A DNA stretch of 64,000 nucleotides, from the NCBI GenBank assembly GCA_045560765.1, contig JBJKZD010000010.1, positions 702,178 to 766,177 on the forward strand, read 5' to 3'. The DNA is from UBA9926 sp913064795. Lineage in GTDB: Bacteria > Pseudomonadota > Gammaproteobacteria > Pseudomonadales > Azotimanducaceae. The notes under the pieces are model-generated. The model was not told the DNA's origin. It made no database searches and was given only the letters and a program-made list of their open reading frames with translations. Within the stretch, counting starts at the first letter, position 1. The number at the start of each line of letters is the position of its first letter. The translations under genes were made by a program, and so were the position numbers. Shown in pieces: positions 45,216 through 54,910 of this stretch.

Positions 45216-48173
45216 ATGAAGCGAGTCTCTCAAAAGGGACTTACATTGGCGTTCGCGGGTCTGCTTTCGGCAGTCAGTTATACGGGCGCGGTGTGGGCAG
45301 AAGAAGAAATAGAAGAGGTCGTTGTTACGGGCTCCTATCTTAAGAAATCAACCGAGAATAGTGCGACGCCATTAACAATCATGAGCAAGGTCGATCTTGA
45401 CCTGATGGCGTCAACCGATATGAAGGACGTGGTATCAAACATGACCTTCAACTCTGGATCGATAGGCGGATCAGCAACTGCTTTTGCAGGGGGAGATAAC
45501 TCAACAGGTAACGCCAACGTCAATTTACGTAATTTGGGCAGTGGTGCAACGCTTGTTCTGATCAATGGAAAGCGAAACGTCAGCACCAGTAACGACAATA
45601 TTGGTTCCGGCTATGTCGACCTTGAAGGCTTGATACCGAATATTGCACTGGAGCGTGTCGAAGTCGTTAAAGACGGATCAAGTGCTCTCTATGGATCGGA
45701 TGCCATTGCCGGTGTCGTGAACTTTATTACGCGCAAAAACTTCGAAGGCTTTGAGTTGCAGTATGACTACGCTGAAGACTCCCAAACGGGCAACCAGCAA
45801 GACAATCTGATCAGCGCGATTCTAGGGGTAGCCTCAGATCGTGGACATATCACCATGTCAGCCAGTTATCTTGATCGAGGGGGTCTGCAAATTGGCGATC
45901 GCTATGATGACTATGGTCGTTCAGGACTGTCAACGTTTGGCCAGCCTGGTCGGTATGTTGCTCTAGGTGGAATTACAGCAACGCCGAGTTTTTTCTCTCC
46001 TGAGGGCTCCACAACCTTTGGTCCTGGGGCAGATCCTGATTGCGACCTGGTGGCTGCCGCCGATGGACCTGCAGGAACCTTGGGTTCTACCGCAAGTGGC
46101 CTGTGTATTTATGACTTCTCAAGTTTTTTCAACTTGGTGATGGAAGGAACGCAAAAGAAAGCGCACGTCGATGGCGTTTTTGAGTTATCAGACACCATGG
46201 AAGTCTACGGCTCGCTGAGTTATGCGAATAACGTCACCAGTCGAGGTAACTCCTTGTACCCAGATGTTTCGTTCGCGATCATTGGGCCAACCCATCCAGG
46301 TTTACAGCTTGATGCGGCGAGAAGAGGGATCGCTCCCGTACCGTATCTAGCACTCCAGCGATTGGTCGGAGGTACATATCAGTCGGACTTCCAGGAGCGC
46401 CCAGTTGATACACGGGATAGCTACTCGCGCACTAACCTGCGAATGAATTTGGGTACGACCATTGATTTAGTATTGGGCGGTAACGACTGGACCTTAGATG
46501 TCTCTGGGACCTACTCTGAGCGTCAGTATAATGCGGTGAATCCCTCAGACTCACTAACAAGCAATACCAACGCCGCCTACGTAGGGCTTGGCGGCCCTAG
46601 CTGTGATGCACTGACGGGAACCGCAGGCTCAGGCAATAATGGCACGGGCAATTGTTACTACTACAATCCGTTCCAAACCAGCAACTACGACCCTGTAACG
46701 GGCGCTCGCTGGAATACATCCGATACTTCGGCATGGGCTGCAAATACTGATCTCACTGTGGCTGAAGCCGCAAGACTCTACCAGAATCCTGATGAGCTGT
46801 ACGGGTGGATTCAGGGCGAAATTGCCAACCAAGGTAAAGCGTCACAAGGTGTTTTTGATGCAGTATTGGCGGGTGATTTAATGCCAATCGGTGATGACAT
46901 GGTCGGACTTGCTGTTGGGGTTCAGATTCGTCGCGACGAGACGTCCACGGATTTGGATACCAATTCCAACAACAACAATTTCAAGTTCATTTACGGCGCC
47001 CAGGATTGGAGCAATGAGCTCTCGGCATCTTCGGTCTTTGCTGAGGTCTTCGTGCCGATTAACGAAAAATTAGAGATCACTTTTGCAGGCCGTTATGAAG
47101 ATTTTGACGAGCTTGGTCAAAGTTCTTTTGATCCAAAAGCGACTTTGATTTTCATGGCGACCGACGATCTAACGTTGAGAGCATCAGTCGGCACCTCTTT
47201 TCGAGTCGGTTCACTGCTGCAGCTTGGCGGAAGGAGCACAACGCTGTTGAATTCAACGGATGCGTTTTCAGGTACAGGTGGACTGGCGTTTCGTCCCAGT
47301 TTAACTGAGGGCTTTGACGGTCTTGAGCCTGAGGAAGCCGACGTGTTCAATATAGGCGTTTCTTGGACGCCTTCAAATGCGCTTGAGGGGCTGTCAATTG
47401 ACGCTGACTTCTACAGCTACGAGTATTCAAACCTGATCTCAAGAGAAGGTCATCAGTCCTTGATCAATCAAGACAACGCGCTGCGATGTCCGAATGGCAC
47501 TAACAGTGACGCCGATGCGGGTCCGCTTTGTGGCGTTGTGGGCGGCGTGGTGTACTCCGTGGGTGAGGGCATCCCAGACAAGGTGATCCGTTCAGAAGAT
47601 GGCAACTTGCTTCGGACAGTGGCCTCTTATTTCAATGCCCCTTCATTGGAAACTTCGGGGATTGATTTAACCGCCGGTTACCGATTCGACCTAGGCAATG
47701 CGGGTTCTTTTAATACTCGACTGTCAGCGAGCTACACCCTTGACTATGATATTGTCGATGATCAGGGCAACAGCATCGATGGTGTTGGTAGTCGAAACGG
47801 GGGCAACAGCATTGGGCGTCCGTTACCCGAGTTTAAAGCGAATTGGAGTTTTGGTTGGGAGCGGGACCGTCATTCAGCATCTATGATTGTTAAACATATT
47901 GATGGATATACAGATGACGTTCCTCAATCAGGTCTACGAGGCGCTTACATCGGCTTTGCTCCTGAGATCGATAGCCACACAACCGTCGACGTTCAGTACA
48001 ACTATCAGTTGCCTGACGTTGGGTTCCATGGTGATGGTTCAATGATCACAATAGGGGCTAAGAATGCGACCGATGAGGTTGCTCCGCTTATGAATGTTGA
48101 TGGTGCTTATGATGCGCTTACACATGACCCTAGAGGTAGGATTGTTTACATGCGATATCGTCTAGCGATGTAA
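45216..48173 (+). CDS. TonB-dependent outer-membrane receptor (985 aa), paralogue of the 41151 gene
   Basis: A strong GGGGAA ribosome site precedes ATG 45216. The signal peptide ends AVWAEE, then IEEVVVTGSYLKKSTENSA. The plug has NLGSGATLVLINGKR and ERVEVVKDGSSALYGSDAIA; the barrel ends YDALTHDPRGRIVYMRYRLAM. Cysteine pairs occur in CDALTGTAGSGNNGTGNC and CPNGTNSDADAGPLC. The NGKR-type plug and terminal strand match the receptor at 41151, so they arose by duplication. It precedes the feruloyl-CoA-synthase-like gene by 207 bases, separated by a terminator. The ligand is unknown. Confidence 0.93.
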   Translation: MKRVSQKGLTLAFAGLLSAVSYTGAVWAEEEIEEVVVTGSYLKKSTENSATPLTIMSKVDLDLMASTDMKDVVSNMTFNSGSIGGSATAFAGGDNSTGNANVNLRNLGSGATLVLINGKRNVSTSNDNIGSGYVDLEGLIPNIALERVEVVKDGSSALYGSDAIAGVVNFITRKNFEGFELQYDYAEDSQTGNQQDNLISAILGVASDRGHITMSASYLDRGGLQIGDRYDDYGRSGLSTFGQPGRYVALGGITATPSFFSPEGSTTFGPGADPDCDLVAAADGPAGTLGSTASGLCIYDFSSFFNLVMEGTQKKAHVDGVFELSDTMEVYGSLSYANNVTSRGNSLYPDVSFAIIGPTHPGLQLDAARRGIAPVPYLALQRLVGGTYQSDFQERPVDTRDSYSRTNLRMNLGTTIDLVLGGNDWTLDVSGTYSERQYNAVNPSDSLTSNTNAAYVGLGGPSCDALTGTAGSGNNGTGNCYYYNPFQTSNYDPVTGARWNTSDTSAWAANTDLTVAEAARLYQNPDELYGWIQGEIANQGKASQGVFDAVLAGDLMPIGDDMVGLAVGVQIRRDETSTDLDTNSNNNNFKFIYGAQDWSNELSASSVFAEVFVPINEKLEITFAGRYEDFDELGQSSFDPKATLIFMATDDLTLRASVGTSFRVGSLLQLGGRSTTLLNSTDAFSGTGGLAFRPSLTEGFDGLEPEEADVFNIGVSWTPSNALEGLSIDADFYSYEYSNLISREGHQSLINQDNALRCPNGTNSDADAGPLCGVVGGVVYSVGEGIPDKVIRSEDGNLLRTVASYFNAPSLETSGIDLTAGYRFDLGNAGSFNTRLSASYTLDYDIVDDQGNSIDGVGSRNGGNSIGRPLPEFKANWSFGWERDRHSASMIVKHIDGYTDDVPQSGLRGAYIGFAPEIDSHTTVDVQYNYQLPDVGFHGDGSMITIGAKNATDEVAPLMNVDGAYDALTHDPRGRIVYMRYRLAM

Positions 48174-48192
48174 TGGCTGTAAATGTTTAGAA

Positions 48193-48218
48193 AACCCGGC
48201 CTAGGCCGGGTTTTTTTT
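48193..48218 (+). terminator. Rho-independent terminator after the 45216 receptor gene
   Basis: AACCCGGC and GCCGGGTT pair around CTAG and run into eight T, starting 19 bases after the stop codon. Confidence 0.92.
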
Positions 48219-48380
48219 GTCTTACTATCTAGAAATATTCGTTGCACACTGTATTGTCGGGCAGGCAAGTGATTGTCTTGTCGATCGGACAGGTTCCAAG
48301 GCCCGTACCTTGTTAGCGATCACTTTTGAAAAACCTTTCATGTAACTTAAGCGTTTGTGCTGGAATTTAAAGGAGCCCTC

Positions 48381-50184
48381 TTGCAGACCGAGCCAACCGT
48401 ATCCGTTCAAAAACTTCCTGCAGGCAGCCTATTGCTTCGAAGTCCAATTGAGTTGCCCAGGCTTCCCGAAACGCTTTCGATGAGCTTCGCACATTGGTGC
48501 TCGCAGTACTCAGACAGGATTGTCGTCGCTGAAAAAAATGCAGATGGGCAATACCTTGGGATGACCTACGCGTCGGCCTATAACCGAGCACTGGCAGTCG
48601 CGGCACAACTGATTCACCTAGGTGGATCTCAAGAAACACCGCTGGTTATCTTGTCTGGTGCCTCACGGGCCCATTTTGTTGTTGCTTGGGGCGCTATTCT
48701 TGCAGGTGTTGCGTATGTGCCGGTCAGCACCAATTATTCTGTTGTGCCCGCAGCCTTTGGTAAATTGAAAGCGGTCTTCGAGAGAACGCAGCCCGCCTTC
48801 GTCTGGTCAGAAAACTACGACGTAGAGCGAACGGCACTTGAATCAACAGGTCTCATCCATTCAAAAGTGCGTTTGGCTTGGCTCGGATGAGGTCCTCCGG
48901 GCCTTACCGTTGTCCGAAAATCCAGAACCCAGTGATGCCCCCCTCGTTCAAGAACGCATGGCATCGTTGGATGCGGACTCGGTGGCCCGGTACATGTTTA
49001 CCTCAGGCTCTACCGGTAGCCCAAAAGGCGTCATTCATACCCATGGAATGGTCAGCGCCTTCTTGGCAGCGAGAGCCGCCCTGAATGAAGACCGCCTTGA
49101 GTCGGAGCCTCAGCGGGTGCTTGATTGGATGCCTTGGTCCCACGTGGGAGCGGGGGTCCTCAGAATGTCCTCGGTAATGAATGTTGGCGGCTCGATTTAC
49201 ATCGATGATGGTAAGCCAACGCCGGATGCATTTCACAAGACGCTGGCAAACCTCAAAGTGGTCAAGCCTACTTCATACTCTGGAGCGCCGCTCGGTTGGA
49301 ATATGCTGGTTGAAGCCTTGGAACAAGATGACGACCTCGCTGGAGGTTTTTTCGCGCATATGACGTCTTTCGCCTATGGTAGCGCGGCAATGCCGGAGTC
49401 GACCTACCAGCGACTGCAAGCGCTTATGATCAGATATCAAGGTGCGCCCCAACCCATGTCGACGAGTCTCATGTCAACAGAGGTGGCCGTCGGTCTCTCG
49501 AGATATTGGCCTTGTGAGGATCAAACCGTCGTCGGACTGCCCATGCCTGGCGCGGAGTTCAAGTTGCTGCCTGTGGGTGACCGATTCGAAATCCGGGTGA
49601 AATCACCAGGCGTTTCACCAGGGTATATCAATGATCCGGATCGAACGGTTGAGGCTTTTGATGATGAAGGCTTTTTTAAAATGGGTGACGCGGTGACGTT
49701 TGCCGACCCTGACCGGCCCGAAGCGGGTCTAAGGTTTGCAGGAAGAATCGCCGAACAATTTAAGCTCAATTCAGGCACTTGGGTGTCGGCTGGGACGCTA
49801 CGAGCAAAACTCATTGCCTGTTGTGCGCCTTGGATTCGAGATGTTGTGATCTGCGGGATTAACGAATCATTTATTGGGGTTTTGATTTGGCCAAACCTTG
49901 CAAGATGCGCTGAGCTGACTGGCGGCGATGAAGCGGCGGTGGCGACGAGTGATCAGGTGCGGTCAGTCATTGCAGATGGATTGTTACAACATAACCAAGA
50001 AAACAAGGGTTCCTCCCAGCAAGTCCGGCGTTTCCTATTGCTCGAAGAACCGCCGAGTATAGGCTTGGGTGAAATAACAGAGAAGGGTTATGTCAATCAG
50101 GGTTTGGTTCAGCGGCGCCGGAGCGATGCTGTACGCAAACTCTATGGTGAGGCTCATGCCTCTGTGGTCGAAGTCCAAGGCTAA
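48381..50184 (+). pseudogene. Feruloyl-CoA-synthase-type AMP-forming acyl-CoA ligase, split by a one-base frameshift
   Basis: The gene would start at TTG 48381 with AGGAG five bases upstream. The first frame covers the N-terminal third (SMSFAHWCSQYSDRIVVAEK, PLVILSGASRAHFVVAWGAI) and stops at 48890. The second frame carries the adenylation core: YMFTSGSTGSPKGVIHTHG (the ATP-binding P-loop), DWMPWSHVGAG, FKMGDAVTFADP and RIAEQFKLNSGTWVSAG. Removing one A of the AAAA at 48863-48866 joins them as LIHSKCVWLGSDEVLRAL. The ending lysine-loop and FKLNSGTWV segment match the feruloyl-CoA synthase family, which activates hydroxycinnamates to CoA thioesters. Probably inactive as read, or an assembly error. 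Confidence 0.82.
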
Positions 50185-50623
50185 GACCGATCGATGTTAT
50201 TGAGTTGGGTGAAAATGGCCAGCTAGGCACGACAGGGCGACACAGACGCTCAGGTACTGCGTTGCGTGTTTTGAGTTCCAGCTTTTGAGCATCAGTCTTT
50301 GAGATCTAACCGAATGGGTTAACTGGGTAACCATTGCTGTTGTTCGCACCCCCAATTGCTCCGGTCAGGGCCGCTAGGCGATGATCTTCGCGTTTAAGCA
50401 AGTCCTGGGCTCCTCGATTAAAGGCCGATCAAAGCCTTTTGGCCGTCTGCACCCTTAACCGGGCGAGAAAAGCCGCATAGCGCAGGGCATTGCGATCTAG
50501 GAGGGGGCCTCAATCGTTGACCCAACGCTCTGTCATGGTCCTAGCCTCACGCAACACCCAAGGTCGCTTACGAGCGGGTCGTGGATTCAGGCGGTGCCGA
50601 TTCACACGCCATCAAGCATCTAG
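50185..50623. other. Intergenic region without a supported gene
   Basis: About 440 bases between convergent genes. A minus-strand reading frame at 50306-50536 shows protein-like residues but has two internal stops, so no gene is called. No terminator is clear. Confidence 0.45.
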
Positions 50624-52087
50624 TTAGGCCTTGTTTGCCAGTCTCTCATTGCGTCGCTCGATTCGCTCCCGCAGCCTTTGATGGCGCGCGGGCGTTAAGG
50701 GATAGGACCAAATCAGCTTCATGGCAAGGCCATAGAACAAGATAGGGCCACCGCAATAGACAATGCGAAGACTCAGCACACCGAGTTCTGTACTGGCCTC
50801 AATCCCGCCGGAGGGATCAAACCCCAATAAACCAACAACGTTGAGAGAGATACCGGTTCCGAGGGCGATCGCCAGTTTTTCCGTCAAGCCTAAAATGGCG
50901 AAGTAGGTGCCGGCGCGCTTGCCGCCGCTCCTAGCCGTATCGACGTCGACAACATCGGCCAACATCGCTACGGGCAGAAACTGAAGCCCACCAAAACAAA
51001 AGCCTTTGACAATAAAAAGCAGGAAGAACGTTAGATAGTCGCCGTATTCCAGAAAGAAATTAATGCCACTGACGGTGGCGACAGTGACCAAGGTGCATAA
51101 AAACGCCCGGTGCTTACCGATTTTACGTCCCAACCAAAGCCAAAAAGGAATCGCGCCTAATCCGGCTATGAAATAGAAAAAGTAAGCCGCGCCAATGGTG
51201 GGGATACCAATAATATCTCGGATGAAAAATAGCGAGACGGCGTTTCGGAAAGACTCTCCAAAGATCACCAGCAGCGCGATCATCAGCACCCGTCGCATGG
51301 GCCCGTTGCGCCAGACCAGTTTGGCACCCTCGATCAGCGGAACGGTTGATTTTTCGTGGTTCACGGGCTCTTTGACGAAGGCGACGACCAGGAAGGCGCA
51401 AATTGGCAGTGCGCCAATCACCACAAAAGCCAGACCTGCTAGCACAGGCCCTGTGAGCGTGGCTCGGTCAACTGGGGTCGCGTTCATGATCTCGCCAGTA
51501 AACGCACTGGTCGCGTCCGTCCAGAGCGCTGAAAATACCTGTGCCACAGAGCCGCCTCGGTCCGCCATGACCTCAATAACCATGGGGACTGAAGCAGCGA
51601 CCATGAGGCCAACCAATACAAAGAGCTCCCGGGCAGCAGTCACCCGGCTACGCTGATGGTAATCTGGCGAAAGCTCAGCACCCCAGGCCCGATGGGGGAG
51701 CGCAATGATGGTGCTGCCCAAAAAAAACAGAGTCAGCCAGATCAGAAAATAGCCCAGTCCAATGCCTTCAGGGGGAATGAAGAGTTTGTAGACTCCAAGC
51801 ATCATGAGCGGGGTCCCAATCAACACCCAAGGTTTGCGCCGGCCAAATCGCGTTTGCCAGCGGTCTGAAAGCTCTCCCATGAGCGGGTCGCTGATGACGT
51901 CGGTAAATCGGGCCAACATCAAGATGGTGCCCACCGCAGCAAGAGACAGTCCTAGCCCCCCGGCGTAGTGCGCGGGTATCCAAATTGCGAGGGGATAACC
52001 GATGACCGCGAGGGGCAGGCCAATACAGCCGTGAAAAAAGATGGTGCGACGGTCAAGAACTTTGGCGGGTGCGGTGGCGTCGGTCAT
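50624..52087 (-). CDS. MFS transporter of the glycoside-pentoside-hexuronide (GPH) cation symporter type
   Basis: The 487-residue membrane protein has about twelve hydrophobic segments. Near the start, GLPLAVIGYPLAIWIPAHY is followed by FTDVISDPLMGELSDRWQTR and FGRRKPWVLIG, the signature of GPH/MelB-like sodium symporters. The usual substrates are sugars or glycosides, but several marine members act on other organic compounds. It lies 193 bases after the FAD-oxidase on the same strand and may belong to that group; no terminator is visible between them. Confidence 0.9.
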   Translation of the reverse strand: MTDATAPAKVLDRRTIFFHGCIGLPLAVIGYPLAIWIPAHYAGGLGLSLAAVGTILMLARFTDVISDPLMGELSDRWQTRFGRRKPWVLIGTPLMMLGVYKLFIPPEGIGLGYFLIWLTLFFLGSTIIALPHRAWGAELSPDYHQRSRVTAARELFVLVGLMVAASVPMVIEVMADRGGSVAQVFSALWTDATSAFTGEIMNATPVDRATLTGPVLAGLAFVVIGALPICAFLVVAFVKEPVNHEKSTVPLIEGAKLVWRNGPMRRVLMIALLVIFGESFRNAVSLFFIRDIIGIPTIGAAYFFYFIAGLGAIPFWLWLGRKIGKHRAFLCTLVTVATVSGINFFLEYGDYLTFFLLFIVKGFCFGGLQFLPVAMLADVVDVDTARSGGKRAGTYFAILGLTEKLAIALGTGISLNVVGLLGFDPSGGIEASTELGVLSLRIVYCGGPILFYGLAMKLIWSYPLTPARHQRLRERIERRNERLANKA

Positions 52088-52279
52088 GATAATGCCTTAA
52101 AAAAGAATCCCAGAGGATGCTGATCACAGGTTTGACGCGCCGAAGTTCAGCATCGGTTTTCATTTCAGCTTAGCATGATTAACGGGTTTTCCATCCAGCT
52201 CTGATTCGGTTTCAAACCGCGCTTAATAATCGACAAAACCGCCATCAGTGGCGGTCTGAAGGAGGTGAGGCTGTGCGCG

Positions 52280-53701
52280 TTAGAGGACTTTACCGGGATT
52301 GAGGATATTTCTCGGGTCCATCGCTTGCTTGATGGTGCGCATGAGGTTGATCTCTGCTTCTGACCTGACAAGATGAAGATAGGGTTTCTTCTCTAGTCCG
52401 ATACCGTGTTCGGCTGAGACCGAGCCTTTCAAGGCCTCAAGGGGCGCATAAACGGCGGCCTCAACCCCTGCTCGATCCTCAGCAGAATCATCCCCGACGG
52501 CGATGGCAAAGTGAATGTTGCCATCACCAACGTGACCTAAAACAAAGTTTCGTGGTTGCTCAAAGCGCGCCTCGAGGGCTGTATTGACCGCCTCAACATA
52601 GGCCGCCATTTGCGGCAAACGAAGGCTGACATCAAAGAGAAACACGGGTGCAAATTGGAAGGCTTGCGCGACATCATCACGCAGAGCCCAGAGACTGGCC
52701 TGCTGTTGGGATGACTGGGCAAGGACCGCATCTTCAACCAGTGAGGTCTCGATGGCTTGCGTGAGTACTTCAGAGAACTGATCCTCTTCGCTGCCCATGG
52801 CCTCGACCAGAACATAGTAAGGCCACTCAGAGGAGAGCGGCGCTTGATTGACCGCCGGCGGCGTTGTCACCAGAGTGTAAAAGTTGTTCCACATCACTTC
52901 GAAGGCGGAGAGATGACCCCGTAGGCCTTGATCCATGTGCTTGAGAAATGCAATTAATCCGTCAAAGCTAGAAACCGCCACCAACGCGGTGGGTGCTTCA
53001 CTGACCTCCTCTCGGCATCTGAGAACGGCCCTTGTGATGATGCCCAGGGTGCCCTCGGTGCCTAAAAACCACTGTTTTAGATCAAAGCCCGCGTTATTTT
53101 TAATCATGTGGTTCATGCTGCTGATGATCGTGCCATCGGCGAGCACCGCTTCAAGGCCCAAAACCATGTCTCTCGCCATACCGTAGCGAATGACTCGGTT
53201 GCCGCCGGCATTGGTGGCAAGATTGCCACCAATGGTGCAAGAGCCGCGACCTCCTAAATCAAGGGGGAACATCAATCCATGCTCGGCAGCAGTTTCTTGG
53301 ATGGTCTGTAAGATAACCCCGGCTTGAACGGTGAGGGTGCGTTCATCGGCGGAAACTTCCTCGATTTGCGTCATTCGCTCGGTGGACAACACAATGTCTT
53401 GAGGTTCGGTGAGACCGCCCTCAACGAGGCCCGTAAGACCGCCCTGAGGCACGACGCTTTGGTGATGCTCAAAACAAATCTGAAGCGCGAGGCTGACTTC
53501 TTCTGTGGTCTTGGGCCGGACCAAGACCTGCGCTTTGAGATGATCTGTCCGCCAAATGCCGGCGCTGCGCTCGGTGACGTCGCTGCCTAGGAGCACCGTG
53601 CCCTCTGGCAGTGCCTCAATCAAAGCGCGAACCACGGGTCGTTTTTCGGCGGGCTGTGGTGCCTTGGGATCTGCGCTCGCGTCGGTCGTGGGTCGATTCA
53701 T
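52280..53701 (-). CDS. FAD-linked 2-hydroxyacid dehydrogenase/oxidase (GlcD / D-lactate or D-2-hydroxyglutarate dehydrogenase type)
   Basis: The 473-residue flavoprotein has the FAD-binding-4 domain with VVPQGGLTGLVEGGL and GRGSCTIGGNLATNAGGNR (pyrophosphate-binding glycines). The C-terminal domain has GHVGDGNIHF and SAEHGIGLEKKPYL, the substrate/metal histidines of this family. These enzymes oxidise D-2-hydroxyacids (D-lactate, D-2-hydroxyglutarate, glycolate) and feed electrons to the respiratory chain. Its ATG immediately follows the thiolase stop (no spacer), so the two are translationally coupled. Exact substrate unknown. Confidence 0.92.
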   Translation of the reverse strand: MNRPTTDASADPKAPQPAEKRPVVRALIEALPEGTVLLGSDVTERSAGIWRTDHLKAQVLVRPKTTEEVSLALQICFEHHQSVVPQGGLTGLVEGGLTEPQDIVLSTERMTQIEEVSADERTLTVQAGVILQTIQETAAEHGLMFPLDLGGRGSCTIGGNLATNAGGNRVIRYGMARDMVLGLEAVLADGTIISSMNHMIKNNAGFDLKQWFLGTEGTLGIITRAVLRCREEVSEAPTALVAVSSFDGLIAFLKHMDQGLRGHLSAFEVMWNNFYTLVTTPPAVNQAPLSSEWPYYVLVEAMGSEEDQFSEVLTQAIETSLVEDAVLAQSSQQQASLWALRDDVAQAFQFAPVFLFDVSLRLPQMAAYVEAVNTALEARFEQPRNFVLGHVGDGNIHFAIAVGDDSAEDRAGVEAAVYAPLEALKGSVSAEHGIGLEKKPYLHLVRSEAEINLMRTIKQAMDPRNILNPGKVL

Positions 53702-54898
53702 TTAGGCGGCTCTCTCAAATATTGCAGCAATGCCCTGACCGCCGCCGATACACATGGTCTCGAGGGCGTAGCGGCCCTGCCGTCTGTGGAGCTCACCGAG
53801 CATGTCCGCCAAGATTCGTCCCCCTGTGGCGCCGATGGGGTGCCCCAATGATATGCCGGAACCGTTGACGTTGAGTTTGTCCTCATCGTACCAGTTCCAT
53901 CCTTTAAGCACCGCGAGGACTTGGCAGGCAAAGGCCTCGTTGAGCTCAACCAGGTCCATGTCCTCAAAGGTCAATCCTGTGCGCTGAAACAGTTTTTGAA
54001 CCGCGGGCACGGGGCCGATACCCATGGTCGCCGGATGACATCCAGAAGCAGCCCAGCCCACCAGATAGGCGCTGGGTGTGAGGTTCAGGGCTTCAAGCTG
54101 GTCTTCAGCGACCACCAAACAGGCGGCTGCGGCATCGTTTTGTTGCGAAGCATTGCCTGCGGTCACGACGCCTCCGGCAATCGGTTGCAAACGTCCGAGG
54201 GTTTCAAGGCTGGTCTCAGGCCTGACGCCCTCATCGGTGTTAAAGACGGTGGGATCGCCTCGGCGGGCAGGGATTTCTAAGGTGACTAAGTGATCATCAA
54301 ATTTACCCGCCGCCCAGGCGTCGGCTGCTCTATGCTGAGATCGAAGGGCGTAGGCATCGGCTTCATCCCGGGAAATCTGATAATCACGGGCTAGGTTTTC
54401 CGCGGTCTCAATCATTCCAGAAATCGGGCCAAATCGGGATTCGGGTTGAGAGCGAACTCGGCCGCGCTCAAGTCGATCATGGAGGGTCACTGCGCCCCCT
54501 TTTTGCCCACGCCGCATGGCGGTGGTGTAAAACTCAACGTTACTCATGCTTTCAGCTCCCCCAGCCACCACCACATCGGCCACACCGGTTTGAACCATCA
54601 TGGCAGCGTTGGCAATGGCTTGGACACCGCTGCCACAGCGGCGATCGACTTGGGTGCCAGCAACGCCGAGCGGTAGGTCCGCGGCCAGTGCAGCCCAGCG
54701 GCCGATACAAGGGGCTTCCCCAGATGGGTAGCCTTGGGCAAAGACAACCTCTTCAATGCGCTCGGGATCGATCTGGGTCCTGGCAACCAACGCTTTGATC
54801 ACTTCAGCGCCAAGATCCTCGGCATTGAAGTCACCGAGAGAACCTAGATATCGGCCCACGCCGGTTCGAAGGGGGGAGACAATGGCGGCGCGTCGCAT
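53702..54898 (-). CDS. Thiolase (acetyl-CoA C-acyltransferase)
   Basis: This 398-residue enzyme is the normal length for a degradative thiolase. The nucleophilic Cys88 lies in VDRRCGSGVQAI, GNASQQNDAAAAC holds the substrate loop, NEAFACQVLAVL contains the active-site asparagine region, and HPIGATGGRI plus CIGGGQG carry the catalytic His and Cys. It cleaves 3-ketoacyl-CoA to acetyl-CoA and a shortened acyl-CoA. It is 12 bases after the gamma-glutamyltransferase gene and abuts the FAD-oxidase gene; all three are on the minus strand, so an operon is likely, though the first member does not obviously fit. Confidence 0.94.
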   Translation of the reverse strand: MRRAAIVSPLRTGVGRYLGSLGDFNAEDLGAEVIKALVARTQIDPERIEEVVFAQGYPSGEAPCIGRWAALAADLPLGVAGTQVDRRCGSGVQAIANAAMMVQTGVADVVVAGGAESMSNVEFYTTAMRRGQKGGAVTLHDRLERGRVRSQPESRFGPISGMIETAENLARDYQISRDEADAYALRSQHRAADAWAAGKFDDHLVTLEIPARRGDPTVFNTDEGVRPETSLETLGRLQPIAGGVVTAGNASQQNDAAAACLVVAEDQLEALNLTPSAYLVGWAASGCHPATMGIGPVPAVQKLFQRTGLTFEDMDLVELNEAFACQVLAVLKGWNWYDEDKLNVNGSGISLGHPIGATGGRILADMLGELHRRQGRYALETMCIGGGQGIAAIFERAA

Positions 54899-54910
54899 AA
54901 CATTTTCCTT

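Noticed and set aside
48838..50184. Independent AMP-ligase gene starting at TTG 48838
   Set aside because: The first residues are out-of-frame sequence of the upstream part, and the N-terminal third of the ligase lies in the preceding frame.
50306..50536. Minus-strand reading frame with protein-like residues (MTERWVND, then RNALRYAAFLARLR) as a decayed gene
   Set aside because: It contains two in-frame stops within 77 codons and I recognise no family. The residue pattern could be chance in GC-rich DNA.
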